The translations under genes were made by a program, and so were the position numbers. The notes beneath the pieces are model-generated. The model saw only the letters and a list, made by a program, of their open reading frames with translations. It was not told where the DNA came from and did not search any database. A stretch of DNA of 39,933 nt from Oscillospiraceae bacterium (GTDB taxonomy: Bacteria; Bacillota; Clostridia; Oscillospirales; Acutalibacteraceae), in contig SVPO01000005.1 in assembly GCA_015065795.1 (NCBI GenBank), positions 1 to 39,933 on the forward strand, in the 5' to 3' direction. Below are positions 1-7,817 of this stretch, one piece after another (the first letter of the stretch is position 1; each line of letters starts with the position of its first letter).

Positions 1-460
1 GGATAATGACAGGGGGATTGCCAACCAGCGCCTGAGCGATGCCCACGCGCTGACGATAACCCTTGGAGAGATTCTTGATGAGTCTGCCTCGCACATCGGT
101 AAGGCGCACCAGCTGGCAGATCTCGTCGATATGCTTCTGACCCAGCATGGATTTCTTGAGCCGGGAGATAAATCCCAGATATTCATCCACGGTCATGTCG
201 GGGTACAGCGGCGGCTGCTCGGGGAGATATCCGATGCGCTTTTTTGCCTCCATGGGCTGCTCGTAGATATCGTAGCCGGCGATGGATGCCTTGCCCCCGG
301 TGATCGAGATATATCCGGTGATCATGTTCATCGTAGTGGTTTTTCCGGCACCGTTTGGTCCGAGAAAGCCCAGAATCTCACCCTCGCTCGCAGTGAAGGA
401 TATATCATCCACCGCCGTAAGGGGGCCGTATTTCTTTGTCAGATGGGATACTTCGATCAT
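1..460 (-). CDS. ABC transporter ATP-binding protein (C-terminus outside window)
   Basis: Absent from the ORF track but plain on the reverse strand. The protein begins MIEVSHLTKKYGPLTAVDD and runs off the window edge after about 153 residues. Walker A (GPNGAGKTT, about residues 34-42), a Q-loop region (YLPEQPPLYPDMT, about 79-91) and the ABC signature (LSKGYRQRVG, about 131-140) are visible. The sequence stops at the start of Walker B (NPPVII). This arrangement is typical of the ATPase of ABC-2 type exporters (CcmA/GldA/NatA-like), which power a separate membrane permease from the cytoplasm; the permease would lie outside the window. The start is set by GAGGTGA, 6 bases before the ATG. It lies 54 bases behind the amidohydrolase on the same strand, so the two may share a transcript. 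The substrate cannot be told. Confidence 0.93.
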   Translation of the reverse strand, partial: MIEVSHLTKKYGPLTAVDDISFTASEGEILGFLGPNGAGKTTTMNMITGYISITGGKASIAGYDIYEQPMEAKKRIGYLPEQPPLYPDMTVDEYLGFISRLKKSMLGQKHIDEICQLVRLTDVRGRLIKNLSKGYRQRVGIAQALVGNPPVII

Positions 461-514
461 ATATGTCACCTCGTTGAACTGGAGAGAGAAAGCACAGCAC
501 TATGCCGTGTCATG

Positions 515-1306
515 TTATTCGTAGCGGGCCAGCAGCGCAAGGGCATTGCCGCCCATGACTGCCTCGAGGGCGTCGCCGGTGATGCCAAGCTCGTTGAAGC
601 GCTCAAGCTCCTCGGCGTGATCCCACATGGGGAAGTCGGTGCCGAAAAGCAGCCGCTCGGTGCCCCACTTTTTTACAAGGCCGCGGACGTATTCACTGTC
701 GTTCTTCATGCCCAGAGTGGAGCTTGTGTCCGCCCAGCAGCGATGGGGCAGCAGATAATCCAGCGCCTCGTCCCACGCGGTGTAGCCGCCGAAATGCGCG
801 GCGATGCAGTCCAGCTCGGGGAAGCTGTCCAGCACCTTTGCAAGGCGCGCGGGATGGGACCAGTCGTAGCGGTAATCACCCATGTGGAACAGGATGGGCA
901 GCTTGCCCTGAGCGCACTCGTAGATGGGCATGGCGCACTCGTCGTCGATATTGAACCGCTGGAAATCCGGGTGCATTTTTATGCCCCTGAGACCCAGAGC
1001 GATTATGTTGTCGATCTCCGCCTGAATATCCTCCACTCCCGGGTGCATGGCGCCAAAGCCGATGAATTCGGGATGCTCGGCGCACTGCTCGGCAATGAAG
1101 CTGTTGATGGAGCGCACCTGCGCCGGTGTGGTGGCGACGGAATGGACGAAGTATTTATCCACCCCTATCGCCCTGCCGCTTTCCAGAAGATTTTCCGGAG
1201 AGCCGACATAGCGCATTCCGACGTTATAGAAAGCGCCTACGCTGTCCGTAGCCTTGACGGCGATTTTGGAGGGGAAGATATGTGCGTGTGCGTCAACGAT
1301 GGTCAT
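515..1306 (-). CDS. Amidohydrolase-2 family metal-dependent hydrolase
   Basis: A 263-residue TIM-barrel hydrolase of the amidohydrolase 2 family (related to ACMS decarboxylase and TatD-like enzymes). The metal motif DAHAH sits at residues 5-9. Later motifs are KMHPDF, LFHMGDYRYDWSHP, CIAAHFGG and a terminal GTDFPMW, whose Asp is the usual barrel-end catalytic or metal residue. The track start at 1360 adds 18 non-conserved residues. The internal ATG at 1306 is preferred because AAGGTGAT precedes it and the conserved domain begins at once. No signal peptide is seen, so it is probably cytoplasmic. It has its own promoter (1372-1400), overlapped by an 11-bp inverted repeat. The substrate is unknown. 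Confidence 0.88.
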   Translation of the reverse strand: MTIVDAHAHIFPSKIAVKATDSVGAFYNVGMRYVGSPENLLESGRAIGVDKYFVHSVATTPAQVRSINSFIAEQCAEHPEFIGFGAMHPGVEDIQAEIDNIIALGLRGIKMHPDFQRFNIDDECAMPIYECAQGKLPILFHMGDYRYDWSHPARLAKVLDSFPELDCIAAHFGGYTAWDEALDYLLPHRCWADTSSTLGMKNDSEYVRGLVKKWGTERLLFGTDFPMWDHAEELERFNELGITGDALEAVMGGNALALLARYE

Positions 1307-1355
1307 GTATATCACCTTGCCAATATGTTTTATGCGTTTTGAGCGTTCCTTGAAA

Positions 1356-1385
1356 CGCAATTATATATTATATCATATAATTGCG
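1356..1385. promoter_or_regulatory. 11-bp perfect inverted repeat over amidohydrolase promoter
   Basis: CGCAATTATAT (1356-1366) and ATATAATTGCG (1375-1385) are perfect reverse complements separated by 8 bases. The right arm overlaps the candidate -10 box of the amidohydrolase promoter. This suggests an operator for a dimeric repressor. It lacks the T-tract of a terminator in either direction. Confidence 0.5.
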
Positions 1386-1400
1386 CCGATGTGTGAACAA
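1372..1400 (-). promoter_or_regulatory. Candidate sigma-A promoter for amidohydrolase
   Basis: On the minus strand TTGTTC (complement of 1395-1400) is followed after 17 bases by TATGAT (complement of 1372-1377). A second possible -10, TATAAT, lies just downstream at 1367-1372 but with a 22-base spacer. It sits between the alpha/beta hydrolase stop and the amidohydrolase start, so the latter probably begins a new transcript. Confidence 0.5.
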
Positions 1401-1434
1401 AGAGTGAGTTATCGCAATTTTGCAGAGGAAAGTT

Positions 1435-2244
1435 TTACTGCCCGTTGATGAAGGCGTTCACCCTGCTGTTGAAATCCTTTGCCTCGTCGTAGGCGCCGTG
1501 TCCGTAGGACGGGTAGACATACAGTCTGCTGCCGGGGATGGCGCAGGACATCATCACCGACGCTGCGTTGGTGACGATCTTGTCCTCGCCGCCGGAGATG
1601 ATGAGCGTGGGGCATTTTATCTCGCCCAGACGGTCATAGCAGTTGTGGGTAAGGCAGGCGCGCGCCATGCTCAGGAAGCGTTGGGGATTCTTCGGCTTGC
1701 TGAGCTTTCTGAGGACGCGGTAGTATTTGCGGTATTTCTTCAGGTAAGCCTCGCTGTATGAGCGCTCAGCGGTATCCACTGCGACGGTGCCGAAATCGCC
1801 CTGTTCGGCGCAGTCTATCCAGCGTGTCACCACGTCGCGGATGGTATCGTTGGGACGGGCGTAGGTCACGGTCAGCACCAGACGCTCCACCTTTTCCGGA
1901 TGATTGAGGGCAAGATACTGGGCGATGGTTCCGCCCTGGGAAACGCCCATGACATCTGCCTTTTCGATGCCCAGCTCATCCATGGCGCGGCTGAGGTCAT
2001 CCGCCATCTCACGGGATGTATACTCCGCAGGCAGATCGTTCTTGCGGCTGAAAACATATACGCGGTGAGTTTTTGTGAACTCCTTGTACATACGGGAAAA
2101 AGGGATGGCAAGGCCCTTTACTGTGGTCAGTCCGTCACCCAGACCGGGTATCATTATGAATGTCTTTTTGCCTTTTCCGAAGGCGATATAATCCATGGTG
2201 GTACCGTCCATCTGCAGGCGGCCGTTCTTTGCTTTTCCGAACAT
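1435..2244 (-). CDS. Alpha/beta hydrolase
   Basis: A 269-residue alpha/beta-hydrolase-fold protein without a signal peptide. The nucleophile elbow is GVSQGG with Ser102. The acid is probably Asp221 in SGGEDKIVT and the catalytic His is His249 in SYGHGAYDEA, so the triad is complete and in the usual order. The oxyanion region PGLGDG follows the third strand. A substrate-covering cap is likely at about residues 140-195, which is rich in Tyr, Lys and Arg. The start is supported by GGAGGAAACGAAA directly before the ATG. The family includes esterases, lipases and haloperoxidase-like enzymes, and the substrate cannot be predicted. The 128-base gap to the next gene holds a separate promoter. Confidence 0.9.
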   Translation of the reverse strand: MFGKAKNGRLQMDGTTMDYIAFGKGKKTFIMIPGLGDGLTTVKGLAIPFSRMYKEFTKTHRVYVFSRKNDLPAEYTSREMADDLSRAMDELGIEKADVMGVSQGGTIAQYLALNHPEKVERLVLTVTYARPNDTIRDVVTRWIDCAEQGDFGTVAVDTAERSYSEAYLKKYRKYYRVLRKLSKPKNPQRFLSMARACLTHNCYDRLGEIKCPTLIISGGEDKIVTNAASVMMSCAIPGSRLYVYPSYGHGAYDEAKDFNSRVNAFINGQ

Positions 2245-2550
2245 TTTCGTTTCCTCCGTTATCCGTTATTATCTGATCGTGAGAACATTAAAGCGGTCTG
2301 CTTACCGATCGCAGCGGCGACCGGCAGGCAGACCGCCGTCTGATCATATCTGAGCAGCAACGTGTAAATGATAACAGATTTTCAGCGGTTTGTCACCATT
2401 TGCGCGCGAAAAATGTGATGAATCGGGATCTGCTGCTCGTCAGCCGGTATTGTACCAGATTTTTCTCAGCTGATTTGCTTAATTCGCGGAAAGAATAGTT
2501 CCGTCGGCATATTCTCTCCGACAACACACAGAACAAGCGAGGAAAACACA
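2245..2550. other. Intergenic region with a 15-nt hairpin, divergent starts
   Basis: This 306-base region separates the minus-strand hydrolase from the plus-strand lipoprotein and contains no gene I can support. Its main element is a hairpin at 2293-2336, GCGGTCTGC...CCG pairing with CGG...GCAGACCGC (12 of 15 positions). It would lie in the 5' leader of the hydrolase if transcription starts beyond it. The minus-strand sequence after it is TTTAATG, a weak U-tract at best, so attenuation is possible but unproven. No convincing -35/-10 pair was found for either gene. Confidence 0.4.
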
Positions 2551-2907
2551 ATGAAAAGATTTATCGCTTTGCTGGCAGCGGCGATGACTACTGTCATGCT
2601 GCTGACCGGCTGCGGATGCATGGGATGCGGCGGCGACGATTACGCTGACGACGGTGTCATCGACGGTTCCGGCAGCAGCAACAGCACCGACGGCGTGACC
2701 GGCGGCGACAAGAACAGCACCGCCGACGACACTATGGATGCTGCGGATGATCTGATGGACGGGGCACGGAACGCCATCGACGATATGTTCGGCGGCAATG
2801 ATTCCCACAACGGCGCAACCAACGGCTCATCCCAAAATGGCAACGGCGGTACCAACGGTACCAGCCATAACAGCAACGGGCGCACCGGCGGCAGCCGCAA
2901 CGACTGA
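2551..2907 (+). CDS. Small low-complexity lipoprotein
   Basis: A 118-residue protein with a classical lipoprotein signal: MKRF, a hydrophobic stretch, then the lipobox LLTGC with the acylated Cys at residue 21. The mature part is rich in Gly, Asn, Ser, Thr and Asp, with repeated GGNGTNG-like stretches and no recognisable domain. It looks like an extended hydrophilic tether on the outer face of the membrane. The start is supported by GCGAGGAAAACACA before the ATG. It is a single-gene unit ending at a bidirectional terminator shared with the convergent queG-like gene. Function unknown. Confidence 0.8.
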   Translation: MKRFIALLAAAMTTVMLLTGCGCMGCGGDDYADDGVIDGSGSSNSTDGVTGGDKNSTADDTMDAADDLMDGARNAIDDMFGGNDSHNGATNGSSQNGNGGTNGTSHNSNGRTGGSRND

Positions 2908-2915
2908 CGCAAAAA

Positions 2916-2951
2916 TGCCGCGGCATACGAAAAAGCTCCGTGTGCCGCGGC
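2916..2951. terminator. Bidirectional rho-independent terminator
   Basis: GCCGCGGCATACG (2917-2929) pairs with CGTGTGCCGCGGC (2939-2951) with one wobble. On the minus strand the stem is followed by ATTTTTGCG, a fair U-tract for the queG-like gene. On the plus strand the U-rich sequence is weaker and more distant. It sits between two convergent genes. Confidence 0.75.
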
Positions 2952-2980
2952 TATGCGCTTTGCTGTATTCTTTCTTTTGA

Positions 2981-3829
2981 TCACAATTCCGAATTGCCGT
3001 CGGAGGGCATATCCTCCAGACCGAACTCGCCCAGCATACGGATATTGCGCTCCACCACGCCTCTGCCGCGGAAAAGATACGCGCGGTCACGGGCGGTGGT
3101 CAGGTCGCTGACACTGACCGAGGGGTTTGCTCTGGCGCGGAAAGGCTCGATGTAGGTATCCTCCGCATCCACGTTAAGGGGACAGACATCCTGACAGGTG
3201 TCACAGCCCCACACAAGTCCGCCCTGTCTGAGCAGCGCGGCTTCGGCTTCGGACAGCTCACCTTTACGCTGGGAAATATCCGAAAGGCATATCTTGCGGT
3301 CAAAGCCGCCTTCTGCCCTCAGCGCACCACTGGGACAGGAACTGATGCATCTGCCGCAGTGACGGCACTCTCTGATCTCTCCGTCGCTTGTAGGAGGGAT
3401 AACCAGATCGGTGACGATGCTGCCGATGAAGCAGTAGCTGCCGTAGCGCTCGTTGATGAGCAGACCGTTGTCTCCCCGGACACCCAGACCGCAGCGCGCG
3501 GCGGCGTAGACCTCCGGAATGGGGGAATTATCCACAAACCAGACAAATTCAAAATCATCGCCGAATGCCTTCTGCAGTGCACCCACCGCTGTGGTGAGCA
3601 TATGTCCGGCTATCTCGTGGTAGTCGGGCACGGCTGCGTAACGGGAAAGATTTCCTCGCTCCACAGGCACTTTGTAGGGGAACAGAACGGAAATGATGCT
3701 CTGAGGATTTTCCGGCAGACGTCCCTTGGCAAGGCAGTTGAGCAGCTTGTCGGAGACATCGGAAAACGGGCGCACTCCGAAATCGTATAGTCCGCTGGCA
3801 TTGAGTATTATTCTGAGCATTCCGGTCAT
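2981..3829 (-). CDS. Short epoxyqueuosine reductase (QueG)-like iron-sulfur protein
   Basis: A 282-residue homologue of QueG, the cobalamin- and iron-sulfur-dependent enzyme that reduces epoxyqueuosine to queuosine in tRNA. The QueG signature runs through it: VDNSPIPEVYAAARCGLGVRG (the Asp-containing segment matching the catalytic DSxPVxER region), INERYGSYCFIGSIVTDL, the ferredoxin motif CRHCGRCISSCPSGA, then KICLSDISQRKG and WGCDTCQDVCPLN. Enough Cys are present for two [4Fe-4S] clusters. It is about 100 residues shorter than typical QueG and lacks the C-terminal helical-repeat region, so it may be a clostridial short form or a relative with another substrate. AAGGTGGTG precedes the start. 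A sigma-A promoter lies at 3902-3929. Confidence 0.78.
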   Translation of the reverse strand: MTGMLRIILNASGLYDFGVRPFSDVSDKLLNCLAKGRLPENPQSIISVLFPYKVPVERGNLSRYAAVPDYHEIAGHMLTTAVGALQKAFGDDFEFVWFVDNSPIPEVYAAARCGLGVRGDNGLLINERYGSYCFIGSIVTDLVIPPTSDGEIRECRHCGRCISSCPSGALRAEGGFDRKICLSDISQRKGELSEAEAALLRQGGLVWGCDTCQDVCPLNVDAEDTYIEPFRARANPSVSVSDLTTARDRAYLFRGRGVVERNIRMLGEFGLEDMPSDGNSEL

Positions 3830-3901
3830 CCGGCTACACCACCTTATTCTGTGAGGTTTTCCGCAGTCCTCATATCCATGCTGCGCCTAACACGTATGTG
3901 C

Positions 3902-3929
3902 ATTATAACACATTATTTCGGTATTTCAA
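3902..3929 (-). promoter_or_regulatory. Sigma-A promoter for queG-like gene
   Basis: Minus strand TTGAAA (complement of 3924-3929), 16-base spacer, TATAAT (complement of 3902-3907). The start codon is about 70 bases downstream. Confidence 0.65.
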
Positions 3930-4040
3930 GATAAATATGTGAATTTTCTCTAATTTTACATATTCTTCCGCTGTGCAGACCGCCGCAGTCAGCTTCAGGG
4001 CATATTTTTTCTATCAGAACAGCAAAAATTTCGCTTAGCT

Positions 4041-4070
4041 ATGGACTTTTTTCTAAATATAGGGTATAAT
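4041..4070 (+). promoter_or_regulatory. Candidate promoter for putative lipoprotein gene
   Basis: A perfect TATAAT at 4065-4070 has ATGGAC at 4041-4046 as a modest -35 (spacer 18) in an AT-rich stretch. The resulting leader would be about 90 bases. Together with the promoter at 3902-3929 it accounts for the 340-base divergent region 3830-4169, which holds no gene. Confidence 0.5.
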
Positions 4071-4169
4071 TACGCTGAGTATTCAGTATATTGATCGCGG
4101 GAATTGCGGACTTCCGTGATCAGGTTCTATGGCTTGAGCCCTTTACGGGCAGGTTTGAGGAGGATTCCC

Positions 4170-5039
4170 ATGTTATCAAAGTATTTGCCAAAGCAAGCAG
4201 GGCAGGCAGTGCCTGTGCTGCTGTCGCTGCTGGCAGTGTTTGTTATCGCGCTGGCGGGCATTGCGGCATGCTCGGAAAGCAGCTCGGAACAGACCGTAAT
4301 GCCACCTGTGGCAAGCGAGACGGTGGTGGTCACGCCATCCTCTCCCGTTCCTAACGACGACCCGAATATCCGCGGATTCGTGACACGAATCACCACCTCC
4401 GCGGAAAGCACAGAGATCCTCGTTGAGTATTTCTGTCCCGAGGGAGCTTCCCCTGAGTATCCCTATGACAAGGTTCTTGTCAAGCTGGACGGCAACACCG
4501 CGGTGGATTCCGACAACGGAACCATCGTAAACATCGGCTCTCTCACGGTGGGCTCCACTGTGGAGGTCTGGTTCTCCGAGCCGTCTGCCGAAAGCTATCC
4601 CGTGCTCGCCTACGGACAGGCAGTCAGACTCATCACATCAGGTGATCCGATGAACGGCATGACCGGTCTGCCCCGGCTGGCTGTCATCGGCTCCAGCAAA
4701 TCCCTCGCCGGACCTCTGGATGTGGACTGGCCGTCACGCGGTTATGATTTTTCACGCACCATGAGCGAAATGCTGGACAGCACACGCGGTGCGCACATCA
4801 CCGCCGAGCCCGGCAAGGCTCTCACCCTCAATTTCAGCAGTAACCCCAAGGCGTTCACCGCGTACCGGGCAGAATCGCAGAATTACTACAGCCCCAAGTA
4901 CGAGATCGAGGTCGGCGAAAACAACGAGATCATTGTTCCTGAAAATGCCTCAGGGGAGCTTTTCATCTATGTGAACGCTTCCTGGGAGCGCGGAACGATG
5001 GTGTACGGCTTTGCCGTCTCCATAGTTGAACCCAACTGA
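4170..5039 (+). CDS. Putative membrane-anchored lipoprotein, unknown function
   Basis: A 289-residue protein. The track start at 4104 is rejected in favour of the ATG at 4170, which has GAGGAGGATTCCC before it and begins directly with a signal-like segment. The N-terminus MLSKYLPKQAGQA is followed by a hydrophobic stretch ending LAGIAAC, a plausible but not ideal lipobox (Cys at about residue 33). After it come a Ser/Thr/Pro/Val-rich linker and a mostly beta-like extracellular part. The segment VDSDNGTIVNIGSLTVGSTVEVWFSEP resembles a small OB/beta-barrel-like module, but I do not recognise a family. It is a single-gene unit with its own promoter and a strong terminator. Confidence 0.75.
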   Translation: MLSKYLPKQAGQAVPVLLSLLAVFVIALAGIAACSESSSEQTVMPPVASETVVVTPSSPVPNDDPNIRGFVTRITTSAESTEILVEYFCPEGASPEYPYDKVLVKLDGNTAVDSDNGTIVNIGSLTVGSTVEVWFSEPSAESYPVLAYGQAVRLITSGDPMNGMTGLPRLAVIGSSKSLAGPLDVDWPSRGYDFSRTMSEMLDSTRGAHITAEPGKALTLNFSSNPKAFTAYRAESQNYYSPKYEIEVGENNEIIVPENASGELFIYVNASWERGTMVYGFAVSIVEPN

Positions 5040-5058
5040 CATCCATAAACGGCACATT

Positions 5059-5113
5059 ACGGAACGGAGCTGTTTCTTCAGCAGAAAAAAGCTGTGAAAC
5101 AGTTCCGTTTTTT
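5059..5113 (+). terminator. Rho-independent terminator after putative lipoprotein gene
   Basis: ACGGAAC...CTGTTTC pairs with GAAACAGTTCCGT around an A-rich loop, with a small bulge (GGAG), and is followed by TTTTTTCG. It separates the lipoprotein gene from the P-type ATPase homologue. Confidence 0.8.
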
Positions 5114-5175
5114 CGCAGCGGAACCCTTTCACGGCTTATCCGCATAATTATCCCTATGAAAGGATCGGCAGGAGT

Positions 5176-7782
5176 ATGCTCAACTGGCACGCACTTACCG
5201 GACGGGAAACCGCCGAATACCTTGTAACCGACCCTGAAACCGGTCTTTCCGAGGAGCAGGCAGTTCAGCGTCTGGGAAAACACGGCGCGAACGAACCTAC
5301 CGGAAATGGTCATGAATCATTTGTACGCGCTCTGCTCAGGCAGCTGATGGAGCCCATGTCAATGGTGGTTTTTTCTTCCGCTGTCATAGCTGCAGTGGTT
5401 GCCATCAACGACCGCAATGGCGGCAACTGGCTGGAACCCATTATGATAGTCGTGCTCGCTCTGGCGATATGCTCGGTGCGCGCATGGAGAGACCACTCCG
5501 CCGCTGTCACCAACCACAGCCAGAGTCAGCTCAACCCGTTGACCGTGCGCGTGATGCGTGACGGCGTTGTGGACAGCATAGCCGCCCGACGGCTGGTCCC
5601 CGGTGATATCATTCTGCTCAGCGAGGGCGATATCGTCCCGGCGGACGCCCGTCTGCTCACCGCCACATCTCTTGTGTGTGACGAATCCCGTTCGGAAAGC
5701 GGCATTTCACGCGCCGAAAAAAGCGCGGACACTCTGACCGATGCCACCGCGCCCGTTGACAAGCGCATCAACATGATCTATTCCGGCTGTCCTGTTGTCT
5801 CCGGCAGCTGCAAAGCCATTGTAACGGCAACCGGCGCTGCTGCCACGGAGGGTCGTTCTGCCGCTCTGCTGGAAAACGACCCCGCCCCTCAGGCTGTCCC
5901 GGTTCTTTCCGCAGACGCAATGAAGACATGGAGGCTTGGCGTGTATGCCGCGGTGGGAGTCTCCGTGCTTGCCATGGGGCTTTTCCGCCGTACCCATGAC
6001 CTGAAAGCCATCGAGCTGATCATCACCGGAATCACTCTGGCGTATGTGGCACTGCCCTCCGGCGTGTTCAGCGTGCTGGGCAGCATTTTCTCCCAGGGTT
6101 CGCTCACCATGGCACGTCAGGGTGTTATCCTGCGTAATCTGCCTGTTATCCCCTCCATCGGCGGCGCATCGGTGGTATGCACCGGCAAAACCAGTCTGCT
6201 CACCACCGGCAGCATGACCGTGGAGCGGATATGGACACCGGGCGGCCGGCTTGTGTCCCCGGAAGGAGACGGACTTGGTTCGGAAAACGAGTACCGTCTG
6301 CTTGAATACGCGGCAATATGCAGTGACGAGACCAGCGACGCCATGGGAAGTGCCATTGTCGCTGCTCTGGAGCAGTTATCCCGTGAGAACGACGAACTTA
6401 ATTCCCGTTATCCCAGAATCGCCCGTCTGCCATACGGCTTCGGACGGCGGCTGATGACTACCATACACCGCACCGCTGAGGGCTTTCTGGCGGTCACGAA
6501 GGGTGCACCGGACATTCTGATTCCTCTGTGCTCCTTCTGCGACACCGAAACCATCACTGCCATATGCGAGCAGATGAGCCGCGACGCGCTGCGTCCGGTG
6601 GCTGTGGCATATCGTCTGCACGCCGCGCTTCCCGAGGAGCTGAGCGAAGAAGCTCTTGAGCACGACCTCGTGTTTGCCGGTATTCTGGGCGTCGGTGACG
6701 AAGAACGCGACGACAGTGCCGATGCCGTGAAGGAACTGACCGAGGCAGGCATACGGGTGGTAATGACCTGCGGTGAATATCCCGCGACCGCTGAGGCATA
6801 CGCGAAAAAGCTCGGTATTCTCCGTCCGGGAGATGACACTCTCACCGGCACGCAGCTGACGCAGATGAGCGAACCGGAGCTGAACGCCCATGTGCGTCAG
6901 TGCGCCGTTTGCGCGCGTCTTTCCGCCGAGGACGAACGCCGCGTGGTCGAGGCGTGGCAGTCGGCCGGAGAGGTGGTGCTCGCCACCGCCGCCCGTGTGG
7001 AGGATCTGCCGGTGGCGCGTCAGGCTGACGCTTCCTGCTCCCTGGGTATAACCGGCCATCACGCCGTGCAGCACGCTTCCGACGCTATGCTGAGTGACGA
7101 CAGCTTTTCGCTGATATCCGACATTGTGCGTCTGTGCCGCTCCGCCTGCGACAACGCCAGAGCGGCAGTGCGTACTCTGCTCGCCTTCAGTATGGGCGAG
7201 CTGGGCGCTGTGCTGATAAGCGTGCTGTTCATGGGCACCACGCCGCTGCTGGCGGTACATATGCTGTCAGCGCTCCTTTTCGGCGGCGCTCCCCTTGCTG
7301 CACTGCTGGCACATGAGCCGCCCGACATCGGCATCATGTATCGCGCGCCCAGAAGGCGCAAGGCGTGCATCCCCATGAGGGAAACCGGAGTTTTTGCAGC
7401 AATCTGCGGCATCATCATTGCCTCGGTGACTGTCACCGCCTACGCTGTCGGAAAGCCCAGCAACGTCGATGCAGGAAGAACCATGGCGTGGGGCGTGCTG
7501 TGTTTTTCGCAGATATTCTGCGCGGTCAGTCTGCGCTCCGACCAACCCCTTTACTACATCGGTCTGCGCACCAACACCCGCCACACCGCGCTGGCATTCA
7601 TCAGCATGGTATGCGTGATACTTATCATGCTTTTCGGGCAGGAGCTGTTCCTGCTGGTCGATCTCACGGGTATACAGTGGCTGATAATGTTCGCCCTTTC
7701 CCTTGGCTCGATGCTGCTTTTTGAACTGACAAAATTCCTGCGTCCTCTCATCCGTCAGCTTGCCGGTCTGCCGGAAGCGTGA
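5176..7782 (+). CDS. P-type ATPase homologue lacking catalytic residues (pseudo-pump)
   Basis: An intact 868-residue protein with the full layout of a P2-type (Ca2+-ATPase/PMCA-like) cation pump. It has a cation-ATPase N-domain (TGLSEEQAVQRLGKHGANE), an actuator domain (LVPGDIILLSEGDIVPADARLL), nucleotide-binding KGAPD (Lys442), a phosphorylation domain and C-terminal membrane helices. Nearly every catalytic motif is changed. DKTGT reads GKTSL (Gly337 replaces the phosphorylated Asp). TGES reads ESGI (174-177), TGD reads CGE (532-534), GDGVND reads AARVED (605-610) and the ion-site PEGL reads PSGV (294-297). Surrounding sequence such as LLTTGSMTVERIW and SLGITGHHAVQHASDAMLSDDSF is well kept and there is no frameshift. 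It should therefore be unable to form the phosphoenzyme. Role unknown; sensor or scaffold is inference. It is followed 35 bases later by maf. Confidence 0.9.
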   Translation: MLNWHALTGRETAEYLVTDPETGLSEEQAVQRLGKHGANEPTGNGHESFVRALLRQLMEPMSMVVFSSAVIAAVVAINDRNGGNWLEPIMIVVLALAICSVRAWRDHSAAVTNHSQSQLNPLTVRVMRDGVVDSIAARRLVPGDIILLSEGDIVPADARLLTATSLVCDESRSESGISRAEKSADTLTDATAPVDKRINMIYSGCPVVSGSCKAIVTATGAAATEGRSAALLENDPAPQAVPVLSADAMKTWRLGVYAAVGVSVLAMGLFRRTHDLKAIELIITGITLAYVALPSGVFSVLGSIFSQGSLTMARQGVILRNLPVIPSIGGASVVCTGKTSLLTTGSMTVERIWTPGGRLVSPEGDGLGSENEYRLLEYAAICSDETSDAMGSAIVAALEQLSRENDELNSRYPRIARLPYGFGRRLMTTIHRTAEGFLAVTKGAPDILIPLCSFCDTETITAICEQMSRDALRPVAVAYRLHAALPEELSEEALEHDLVFAGILGVGDEERDDSADAVKELTEAGIRVVMTCGEYPATAEAYAKKLGILRPGDDTLTGTQLTQMSEPELNAHVRQCAVCARLSAEDERRVVEAWQSAGEVVLATAARVEDLPVARQADASCSLGITGHHAVQHASDAMLSDDSFSLISDIVRLCRSACDNARAAVRTLLAFSMGELGAVLISVLFMGTTPLLAVHMLSALLFGGAPLAALLAHEPPDIGIMYRAPRRRKACIPMRETGVFAAICGIIIASVTVTAYAVGKPSNVDAGRTMAWGVLCFSQIFCAVSLRSDQPLYYIGLRTNTRHTALAFISMVCVILIMLFGQELFLLVDLTGIQWLIMFALSLGSMLLFELTKFLRPLIRQLAGLPEA

Positions 7783-7817
7783 TGACCCGGACGCTATGAA
7801 CAACGAGGACTTTCACC

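Noticed and set aside
131-1342. 403-residue plus-strand ORF
   Set aside because: It is antisense to the ABC ATPase and amidohydrolase genes, both of which show catalytic motifs.
5176-7782. P-type ATPase homologue as a pseudogene
   Set aside because: The reading frame is intact over 868 codons, the length is normal, and conserved non-catalytic segments are well kept. Losses are confined mainly to functional motifs, so decay is less likely than repurposing.
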